From positions 422,530,305-422,594,304 of the forward strand of contig NC_073692.1 in NCBI RefSeq assembly GCF_029784155.1: DNA of 64,000 bases. The letters are read 5' to 3'. The translations under genes and the position numbers were made by a program. Of this stretch, positions 51,468 to 61,150 are shown in pieces. The notes beneath the pieces are model-generated. The model was not told where the DNA came from and made no database searches. It saw only the letters and a program-made list of their open reading frames with translations. This stretch comes from Uranotaenia lowii. Lineage: Eukaryota > Arthropoda > Insecta > Diptera > Culicidae. Positions within the stretch are counted from its first letter, which is position 1. The number at the start of each line of letters is the position of its first letter.

Positions 51468-51831
51468 CGCTGAATCGATAGGCTAAATTGCTCGAAAATA
51501 GGAGGTTTTTGGCAAATTGAGGAATTTACACTTATTATGAAAAATTTCTTTCAAAGGTGAGTATAACTTCAGTCATGGCCGTATGACCGGAGGGGATAGG
51601 GGTTTGATTGCTAACCCCCTCCCGCATGATGGTCCAAAAAATATCTAACAAAATGTTTTTCTCTATACTCAAAATTTAAAATTCTTAATCAAATTTTGAT
51701 GAACGACTAAAATGAATCAAAAGTAACAATCACGACTCGAAACTAAAATCAAAACCTAAAAATCTTATCCCAGGTCCACAATTGTACTACAGGTTTTAAA
51801 AGTTTTCTCACTTATTGATAGATATTTATAG
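51468..51831. other. Spacer, nothing recognised
   Basis: AT-rich sequence between the hairpin and the following repeat element. No gene. Confidence 0.5.
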
Positions 51832-53812
51832 ACTACTAGCTGGCCCGGTGTGCTTTGCTACACCTTCCAAAAATTATTAAAATTTGTGGTACCTGGTTAT
51901 TTAACTTTTCATTGATTTGCTCAACATTCTAAAATCAATTTCAAAATCATGTAAATGTTTTTTTTTTCAAAATAAAATTTCAACTTTATTTGTTTTGAAA
52001 TCTTAATTATTATTTTTTTAAATTTAGTGTGCCAATCCTTTTTATGACTCTGGATTTCTTTGCTTTATGAGTTTATAACTAATTCCAAAAATGTTTTTTA
52101 TATATGGAACCTTCGCTGTCACTTTTTAATGTTGAGAGGATATCAAACTATCCAAGAAACATTTTTTGTAACAAAATATCGTCACGGGACACGTCTCATA
52201 ACATCAGAAAAACACTTCTTGTGTACAAATACGATCCCATGTCATATATGGCTTCATTCTCAATATGTTCTCAAGTTATTCAAAAAATGGGCGACCCTCT
52301 CCCCAATTTGTATCTCCCCTCTGACAGGAGAAAGGAGGTCTCAAACTATCGAAGAAACATTGCCCGTGCACAAATATGCTTTCATGCATTTCATTTTCTC
52401 GATTAGTTATCGAAAAATTAAAAAAAAAAATGTATGAGTGATCCTCTTCCCACTTTATATCGTTCCACTGAAAGGAGGGAAGGGTGTTAAACCACCGGAA
52501 AAAAACCTTTCTCGAGTTCGAATACCCTCTCAAGCCAAATTTGGTTTCGTTTGCTTTTTTAGTTGTCGAGTAATGCTATAAAATTTGTATCAAAGCCCCT
52601 CTTCCTACACATCCCCTACCTGGTAGGTTAAGATCAAACATTCCGTGTATTCAAATACACTCCCACGCACACTTCTGTTCCATTTACTCGATTGTATGAT
52701 TGCTCCCGTGTCATATTTGGTTCCATTTGTTAAATAAGTTCTTGATTTATGCAAAACAATCGTATGTGAGCTCCCGACTTCTCTAACTGTATCCCCAATT
52801 AAAGGATAAAGAAGTTCCAAATAAGCAAACAACCATTTTACGGATTTAAATGCTTTCCCGTGGCAAAGTTTTTTTTTTTCCATTTGCTCGATTAGTTCTC
52901 GAGTTATGCGAAAAATTGTAAAGGAGCCCCCCTCTCTCGTTCCTATCACGCAACTGGTAGGAGGCAGTAGTACCGAATATTCACAGAAACATCCTTGTAC
53001 TCAAATACCCTTCCAAGCCAAATTTCGTTCCATTTGCTCGGTAAGTTCCCGAGTGATGTAAAAAATTGTATGTGAGCAGCCTCCTCCCTTAAGAGTTCCC
53101 GACTTGAAGAACGGAGGGTTCTGAAAATATCATAGAATCATTTCTCGTAATCAAATACCTTCCCACGCTAAATTTGGTTCCATTTGCTTGATTAGTTTTC
53201 CAGTCATGCTGAAAATTGTAAATGAGACCCCTCCCCACTTTCTATCAGCTTACCGGAAGGAGGGAGGGGTACCAAATATTCATAGAACTATTTATCATAC
53301 CCAAATACCCTTCCAAGTCAAATTTAGCTTCATATGCTTGAAAAGTTTTCAAGTTATGTAATAAAATAGGAATTAAAGGCCCCCCCCACCTTCCTGTATT
53401 TCCAATGGAAGGAAGGAGGGTTCTGAAATAATCATGAAACCATTTCTCGTATTCCACTACCCTCTCATGCCAAATTTTGTTCCATTAGCTTGATTAGTTC
53501 TCCAGTTATGTGAAAAATTGTAAGGTAGGCCCCCTCCCCTCCTTCCTATCTCCCCACTGGAAAGAGGGAGGGGTACCAATATTCTTGGATACATTCCTCG
53601 TACTCAAGAACCCACCCATGCCAAGTTTGGTATGATTTGCTTAATCAGTTCTAAAGTTATGAAGACTTATTACTTTTATTTGAGAGACCCCCTCCCCCCT
53701 TTCTGTTAGAGGGAGGGGTCTCAAACCATAATAGGAACCTTCCCCGGCCTCCAATACCCCCACCTGCCAAGTTTCACGCAAATCGGCTCAGTAGTTTCCG
53801 AGTCTATAGGGA

Positions 53813-53853
<41 letters not shown>

Positions 53854-53877
53854 AATTCATTTTTATATATATAGATA
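51832..53877 (+). repeat. 2-kb element of about ten 150-bp hairpin-bearing units, ending in (CAGA)n and TATATATATAGAT
   Basis: It starts with CTAGCTGGCCCGGTGTGC at about 51837, a beginning I associate from memory with interspersed invertebrate repeats. From about 52100 a unit recurs every 148-155 bp (anchors near 52320, 52465, 52620, 52800, 52950, 53103, 53251, 53402, 53555, 53705). Most units contain CCCCTCCC..GGGAGGGG able to fold, then CATAGAAACNTTTCTCG, CAAATACCCTTCCA, CCAAATTTGGTTCCATTTGC and GATTAGTTCTCGAG. The array ends with GAGTCTATAGGGAACAGACA, a CAGA tetranucleotide run (about 53815-53852) and the AT terminus. Family unknown to me; all frames in it are repeat translation. Confidence 0.75.
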
Positions 53878-55174
53878 CTCGAATTTTGGATATAGTTCTT
53901 TGTCTCGAATATCGAATTTTCAATAAGATCAGACTGACTAAGGTTGATTACGGTGATTTTGCCCGAATGTTTTTACTTCATTTGCCGAATCAAAGAAAAA
54001 AATTGGATGCGTGATCCGACTTATGTATTTTACGTCCATTCAATTTATGTTATCAAAGTTTATCCAAATAAACTGGCTGATGTTTTTCGATGAAAAGAAA
54101 ATTCGATTTATATTGAAAAATTTTTTAATTGGCCTATATATTGCCCAGGTTTTTGGTTGTAAGCTTATAGATAAAATAGTCTGGACTTTCCCTGCACGGA
54201 TAAATATCTGGTGAGCTTAGGTTCAATAATTTCCGGTGTTCTGGTTCCATTTTGCCTTAAATCTAAATTTACTGCTAGTGACCAGATTGTGGAATCTGTA
54301 TCCAGTTTATTTTCCTCGATTTTTAGTTCGGTTCATCATTGAGACATCATTTTTACTCTTAATTCTTATGCAGTATTGAATCTTAAAGAAGTCCCATAAT
54401 GATGATTCAAAGTTTAAATATCAGAGTTTCATCATTAAGAATATTCATTCAGATTCACTAGTTGAATAACGGATAAATAATTGATGGAAAAATACATATA
54501 GATAATCAAAGATTCAAAATTAAAATATGACATTTCTGATTAAGGATTTTGTCTGTTCTATTCATAATTATTGGGAATTTTTATTTAGAATATAGGTTCA
54601 GAAATCGATTTCAAATTAGGAATTCTAATTTTTTATTCAGGTTCAAAATGCATAATTCAGATCTTTTAAGATTAGATAACCACCGTTAATTGATTTGTGT
54701 TAATTTATTTTTGGCTTGTTGGTGAAATGTATATTCTTGGAGAAAGAATATAAGAATTGAAAATTGATAAACATGGACAGAAAAGTCGAGGAAATTTTTA
54801 ACAGATGTTGAAAAGAGCAAAAGAGCATTTTTGCGAGGAAAACTTATTAACGTACACCATACTTTGCTCCGCAACATTTCATTATTTAGGAGATGTAGGA
54901 CCGGGATAGAGGTGACACTACCTTAACCTATTCAATGAAATCTGATTGGTCCGACGCTTACATGTGGTGAACACGTATACTACGGACGGGCAAAATATAG
55001 CGTACGTTAAGCTCTAGAAAGCTTCCCTATTGCGCGCAATGGTTCCGTGTTGATATTTCGTTATCACGGCATGAATGCACCGTATGAGAACTAATCATTA
55101 GGGTCAACGGTCCAATTTGGCTAAGCCCGATTTATTTTGAACCATTGATTTGATTTGATTTTTAAAGCCTATTG
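53878..55174. other. AT-rich spacer with a hAT-like family remnant
   Basis: 53950-54215 contains TTGCCCAGGTTTTTGG and CCTGCACGGATAAATATC, resembling the GCCCGGAT family seen at 1290 and 22345, heavily degraded. The remainder to 55174 shows no gene or element. Confidence 0.4.
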
Positions 55175-55184
55175 TTATGATTCT

Positions 55185-55833
55185 GGCAAAGGTGGGGGCG
55201 ATGGAAGGCGATACATATCAGCATGATATCGCCTTCAACGAATTTTACTTTTTAGTTTGAAGAAACTCTCTTGTCAACTGGCAGCGCAAATGGGACGAGG
55301 ATGAGTTGGGTCGATGGCTGCACTCGATTATCCCAAGGGTAAGCCTTAAACCATGGTTTAATAGATTGGAGGACCTGAGTCGAGATTTTATTCGTATATT
55401 TTCCCGTCTCATGTCCAATCATTGTTCCTTAGACGCGGTACTCTATCGTTTTGATATTGCTAGCAGCAATCTATGTGGTTGCGGCCAAGGTTGTCATGAC
55501 ATCGAACATATTGTTTGGTCGTGCGAGGTCCATCTTGTCGCAAGAACGAACTTCATAGATTTCCTTCGGGCCCGAGGAAAACCACCCTATGTTCCAGTGA
55601 GAGATATGCTGGCTGTGATAGACTTGGACTACATGTTCGAAATATACCTTTCTCTAAAAGCTATTGATTTTCGTCTATAATTCTTTTCCCTTTCATATTT
55701 CCCTATCTATTATCTTTTTTCTTTAAAAGTGAACTAGATATAAGCACACAATTGTAATCAAACAAATCGAGTTTGGCTCCTTGAAGGCTTAAGGTATGAG
55801 CCGTTTCAAATAAAAAAATTCCAAAAAAAAAAA
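55185..55833 (+). mobile_element. 5'-truncated LINE insertion with 10-bp target duplication
   Basis: The perfect direct repeat TTATGATTCT flanks the insertion (55175-55184, 55834-55843). It ends in an A-rich tail (about 55811-55833). It carries the C-terminal end of a LINE ORF2 and a roughly 150-bp 3' untranslated region. The hallmark set of truncation, tail and duplication indicates target-primed reverse transcription. Confidence 0.85.
55261..55680 (+). pseudogene. LINE ORF2 C-terminal fragment
   Basis: The open frame from 55261 to TAA at 55680 reads NWQRKWDEDELGRWLHSIIP, then RDFIRIFSRLMSNH, LCGCGQGCHDIEHIVWSC and FIDFLRARGKPPYVP. The CxCxxxxxDxxHxxxxC zinc-binding motif after a conserved tryptophan-rich segment is characteristic of the C-terminus of ORF2 in I/R1/jockey-group LINEs, downstream of the polymerase. 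Everything upstream is missing because of 5' truncation, with a stop at 55258, so it cannot make a working enzyme. It is a different LINE from the one at 45753-47544 or at least a different region. Confidence 0.8.
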
Positions 55834-55843
55834 TTATGATTCT

Positions 55844-56455
55844 TATGATATCTTAACCAAATAACAAATTAAATCGGGGTCACAGTCTACCGAGTCCAAA
55901 TAAATTATTATTGATAATTTTTTGTTGATAAAATAACTTAATCATCAGGTTCAGGAAAATTCAGTTGGATATATTTATTTTATTGATTTTTGATTAATTT
56001 TGTTTGTACTTTAAAAACAAAGATTAAAACTGAAATCTGAATGTATCGAGTTTGCAAGAGTTGTAAATAATTATGATTTGATTAAAATGTAGCCTTCAAG
56101 ATCCCTCATTTATTTTTTAAAAGCTTCAAAAATCAACACTGTTAGAATTTGTTTTCAAAAGTAATGGTTTTACATGAATATCTAAAAATATAAAAGACGT
56201 TAGATAAACCTGAATAATGAGCTACTCTTAGTATCACTTATTTTTTACTTTTCTTCATGAATGCATATATTCAAGCAAACATGTTTTAGGAAAATTTTGA
56301 TGCCGTGGATTGTTGATGTTAATGAAATAATTAAAATATGACAATTTGCTGACATAATAAGAGCTCTAGCTAGCTCTATTCGGTGCAGAGTTATATAGCT
56401 TTTAGTTAAAGAGATACTTGAAAAAATTAAATGCATAACTATTGCTAGTTTTGAG
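55844..56455. other. AT-rich spacer
   Basis: Nothing recognised beyond AT-rich sequence. Confidence 0.5.
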
Positions 56456-56457
56456 TA

Positions 56458-57345
56458 AGGTACACCGGGATAAGTGTGGACGGTTTTTCGTATAGTTCAA
56501 CTTAAAAAAATCATTGAAAAATCAGCAGTGGATCAATTTTGATAAAATTACGTTCAATGCGATGTAGAACATGTTTTTAACAAATGCTGAAGAGATGAGC
56601 TTGAAAGAAGCAAAGCGAGAAAAGTTATCGCGAAAATTGTTATGGACTGCCTGGTGTCTTCACTTACCCCGCTTTATGGGGTAAGTGTGGACGGTAGATT
56701 TTCCCTATGATTTTCAGAAAATTTTCAACAAATTTATGTTTTCTTGGTTGAATACGATCTTTATTGCTCGAACCGTCCAAAACTTTTAAAAAAGTTCATG
56801 GTGCTATTGGTGTGTTGCAACACACAAGATCCAATTTAATCGAAAATATGTACTTATTCCAGAACAACCCAACTTTTTATGATCCGAATGCTAATTATAG
56901 CTAATTTGTATTGGATGAAGGACAGAAAATTGGAAAAATATGTAAATATCAAGCCATGTATAAAGCCGTCCACACTTACCCCAGGTAGGGTTTGGAGACA
57001 AAATTTTAGTTTTTTATGAATAAACTATTTTTTCTTCATTTTTAATCGCCGATTCTTTTCCTAACTGGTTGTTTCTAATGTAAGGATTGTTTCAATTTTT
57101 TGTCACGAGCCAGCTAGTTTACGAGAAATTTGCGATTGAAAAAGATGAACATCACCTCGACATCGTAGTTGAAAATAGAAAATTCGCAAAAAGTCGATGT
57201 AAACATCCGTTATTGTCGGAATCGTATCTTTTTCACAGTTATTGGATAGATTACAAGTAAATTGAACATTCTGCATTGAAAGTTTGAAAAAATAGTTCAC
57301 AGTATTGTTTTAATCGCCATCGTCCACACTTACCCCGGTGTACCT
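56458..57345. mobile_element. TA-flanked element of 888 bp with AGGTACACCGGG ends
   Basis: Left end AGGTACACCGGGATAAGTGT and inverted right end AGGTACACCGGGGTAAGTGT, one mismatch in 20, flanked by TA (56456-56457, 57346-57347). The core GGGTAAGTGTGGACGG recurs at about 56680-56695, and its inverse CCGTCCACACTTACCCC at about 56968-56984. Frames at 57103-57502 are incidental. No transposase. Confidence 0.88.
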
Positions 57346-57347
57346 TA

Positions 57348-58193
57348 ATCATAAATATGATGATCACAAAATGTATTAAGGCACTCAATACCACATTTCG
57401 CACTAGATCTTGAGGCATTATGACATTACCTTCCGAAGTTATCGCAATTTCAAGTTTCATTTTTTTCTTACTTTCACGAACTTCTAGGGTAAAATGGGAC
57501 AAATACTAGAAACTCCACATGCCAGTTTTTGAGTAAGGGTGGCATAAATTTGTTGAATTCTTAGTTACAAATTAAAACATTTTTCAAATGCACATAACTT
57601 TATTAATTTTCGACTGAACTCATGAAATAGCACATCAAAATGCATTGAAGATTTATTATCTTTTTAAATAAAATATTTTTAAAAACAACAAAATAGTAAA
57701 AACCAGTATCATCAAATATTCTCCAAAAATATTATTTTATAGCACTTTTGATGTTGAAACTTAAATTCCTAATTCATTCCTTGAAAAAATACGTTAAAAT
57801 ATCGGTTAATCTCTATTCTGAACATCACATTGAAAACAATCAATAGTTTAGTATAAAACACAAATTATAGGTATCTTTTCAATCAAAAGTTATATAACTC
57901 TGCACTGAAAAGAAATAGAGCTCTCATTTTTTCAACTAAGTTTTAAATTTAGATTATTTTTTCAACTTTGTTGAACTCATTTTGTCTCTATCAAAATAAG
58001 TGTTTTTTTCACGTTATAAAGAACAGTCTAACGCCTAACAAGTGAATATTCTGAAGACATCTTAGACAAAAGCACTAGGAAAAAAGTTCCACTTAAGGCC
58101 CTTTAGGGACAATGTGCGCTGGCTTAGATGACTTGAATACTATCCTCTAGACCACAGTCGGCGGATTAGTGTTCTGTTATATGTTTATTCTAG
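57348..58193. other. AT-rich spacer
   Basis: Contains AGGGTAAAATGGGACAAA near 57488, similar in style to the terminal motifs of the TA-flanked elements, but no matching inverted end was found. No gene. Confidence 0.45.
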
Positions 58194-59646
58194 CTTTAGG
58201 CTGCCAGATTTTTTCTCTAGCGTATTTGGAACGGGAAAATCCGTGCATTTTTTTTTCTGAAATCAGGCAAAATCCACTCATTTGAATTCAAAATTGTCAA
58301 CCCGATATTAAAGGAATATCTGGGAAAATTTGATCAAATCCACGAAATTCTTAAACAAAAATAAAAAAAAACTTTATTTTTGTTTTCTATCAAGCACATC
58401 AGAACATTTTAAAACGTTTTCAAGGCTTCCTTATAATTGTTCATGATTATTAAGAAAATACTTTTATACTGTGCTCAAAATTAAAAAAAAAGTAACAAAA
58501 TTTGAGTTTGTTCGTAAGATTTTGCAAATAAATGTGAATATATCCGGACAACCAACAGTGGTATAAAACTTGAAAAACGTGATCATGGGCTGTTTCATGC
58601 CTTAGATATCAAAATAGCAAAATGAAATGTTCTACAATGTAATGTCATTTTAAATTGCTCATTTTTCACTAATTTTTTTTTGATCAATTCACCTTAAAGT
58701 GAGTTTTTTTATCAATTGAATTTATCACTCAATAAAAATGAGGTCTTCAAAAAACATGTATTTAATTCTATTTTAAAATCCTTTTTTAAAGACTCAAATG
58801 CTTTGTGGACGCCATTGTTTTAGAGCTGAGCACAGTTTATAACTTGTTTATCTTTAAATCGGGACCTTCGGGAAATATGTCAATCGATAGGCGTGAAGTA
58901 TGCGTTTGTATAGAACAAGACTAAAGATCAACAAAAAAGTGGGAAAGAAAATAACGTGAATATCAGTTTACAGAACAACATCTAAAAATATTGAATGAAG
59001 AGCTCAACGGGAATATTAAGTTAAAATTAAGAGCTATTGGAAAATGTAAGAAATTATTTGTTAAAATATTGATTTGGTTAAAATAACAACTTACTTTTAG
59101 AGAATTGATGTAAGATTAAAATTGCGAAGAGCAGATAAAGGAAATAGTTCAGGATCGTATTTCACCAGGAACTACTACCTAATGTAAGTTAAAATATTCA
59201 AAACTATTGTACCTTATATTAACAATAAAATTTTCAGTTTTGAGCTGCGTTATAAAAATCTGCTACAAAAGGTGGTTTATAGATTTGATCCGAACAGCTT
59301 CATCTTTGAAACAACAGATTTATAGACATTTTACTTCAAACTAAACTCTAAAATCAAAATTTTCATTTTACTTTTCTGAGAACAATTTTCGAGGCTTACT
59401 TTATATACAAGACTTGTTATTTAAAACTATACATTTTAGTTGAAGTCTCTACTTTGACATTTTATGTCACTTTTTATTTAATTACGTTTGAAAATTGCAT
59501 ATTTTGAATGTTCCTTATCTCTAAAAGTTGCAAACTTATGAAAATAAAATTATTTGCATTTGCAACCGAGCCGGGTCGGATTTTCCCTAAATTTTATATC
59601 CAATATTCGGGCAAGTCCAGGTAAAACCGAGGAATCTGGCTGCTTG
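58194..59646. mobile_element. hAT-like family element, 1.45 kb, with GCYGCCAGATT ends
   Basis: Left AGGCTGCCAGATTTTTTCTC and right GAGGAATCTGGCTGCTTG are inverted, with CCGGGTCGGATT and CGGGCAAG motifs inside the right end, resembling the element at 1290. I found no convincing 8-bp duplication. The interior contains possible exon remnants at 59100-59325. Confidence 0.5.
59100..59324 (+). pseudogene. Possible two-exon coding remnant inside the element
   Basis: 59100-59182 is open in one frame (RIDVRLKLRRADK..SYFTRNYYL). It is followed by GTAAGTTAAA and an AT-rich stretch of about 54 bp ending TTTTCAG, the size and form of a dipteran short intron. The frame then continues as FELRYKNLLQKVVYRFDPNS and ends at TAG. 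A similar intron-like stretch precedes it (GTAAGAAATT to TTACTTTTAG, about 59047-59099), but joining there meets a stop in every arrangement I tried. No family recognised. It could be a decayed transposase or captured gene, or chance. Confidence 0.25.
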
Positions 59647-60779
59647 TAGATGCGAATGAAAAATACGCATTTGATTTTTCATTTGATCTTGCAAATCTTG
59701 CATTTCGATTTATTTTGAATTGAAGTTCAAAAACCTTAACCTATATTGAAATTATGATGAACACTTTTTTTTCTTTTTTCTCGGAATTTTTACCTCGAAG
59801 GATGATTCATCCATCAAATATTACGTACAAAGATATGAACACTTCATCCAAAATCTGTGTCTGAAATGTGGATTACAATTGAGAATGCCATTAAAAACAT
59901 GTTAAACTACAATATGAATTTAATTTTGAAATGCTCATCCCAGCATTTCAAATTAAGTTGCGGGCTGAGTTTAAGGCCTATAATACCAATTCCCATTAAC
60001 TTATTTGAAATTTAATTTGAATTTTGAATCAATGATTGTTTGTTAAATGTGTAAGGTTTGCCTATTGCTCTTGAGTTCAGATCTAGAATCTTTTAAGTCA
60101 ATTATCTAGAGACAATATCGCGTAGTGTCAGTTTAATTTATGTTTGAGATCTGTGCCTCAAAACAAACCTTAAAATGTTATATTAATCAGATAATCCTTA
60201 TTTACTTTTGTTATTTTTTATAGAACAGAGTATCACAATTTTGAAAAAGTTGTAGATATCACTGAGTGTCGGCTTGATCACAAAAATAATTTGAAGCTCA
60301 AATAAGTCAAAAGAGTTGACTTTTTCGAAAAAAAATTCGTTTTTTGATTTGTATCTTGGTAGTCAAAATTTTTCTTAAATTTTTCAAACAAAAAAAAATA
60401 CTAATACGTTTTCCTCGATATTTGTTCCTGTTTAAAAAAAAAGGAATGAGCTGAGAATGAATTTTAGAAAAACATAGTTATAGGAAACCTAAAACAGAAC
60501 GTTTAAAGTTCTTGGAATCAATTAATAAAAAAAAGAAGAATTATAAATAATCAGCCGTATTTATAAAGATGATCCGATATCAGAAGATACGAAAACTATG
60601 GCTATCAACTTTCGCTGGAGTTCTGACCAAATTTTCGGAAATTGTTTTGAACCTTTGATTAATGCATCATATCAAACATCTTCTCGTATATGAACAAAGG
60701 TAGCAAATATTGGTTAATATATCAATTTCATAAAACAGAAACCTATTTGCCAAGAGAAAATGGTCAAAAAGATGGACGT
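59647..60779. other. AT-rich spacer
   Basis: No gene or repeat recognised. Confidence 0.5.
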
Positions 60780-61150
60780 GAAGGTATTGGATTGAACGAA
60801 TTTGTTCATTAAGAGCTAATTCAATGGTGTTCGGAAAAAGTGATAGAAATTTTGACACTTTTAGCACATTTAGAAAATTTTGCCATGCTAAAACATTTTC
60901 AAGATCTAGGGCCTTCAAGTTTTATTACAACTCGTGTTGTATTTTCACATGCTGTGATGCAAAAATAGCAATATTTGTATTACATATGGCTGTAATAAAA
61001 CAGTGCTATAAAAAAATGCCCAAAGATTTTGAAAACATATTTGCATGGTAAAATTTTGAAAATGCGCTACAAGTGTCAAAATTTCAATCACTTCCTCCCA
61101 ACACGAGTGAACTTGCTCTAATTACTTAAAGACTTGATTCAACTCCCTTT
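60780..61150. repeat. Imperfect palindrome of about 370 bp
   Basis: 60846-60909 pairs with 61023-61085 (GAAATTTTGACACTT, CAT..AAAATTTT and TTTTCAA segments). Weaker pairing continues outward to about 60783/61140 and inward through TTTTATTACA to a turn near 60955-60985. Arms differ at many positions, so it is old. Candidate ancient MITE. Overlapping frames on both strands here are mirror translations. Confidence 0.55.

Noticed and set aside
57488..58110. A sixth TA-flanked element starting at AGGGTAAAATGGGACAAA
   Set aside because: No inverted partner end could be found in the following 1 kb.
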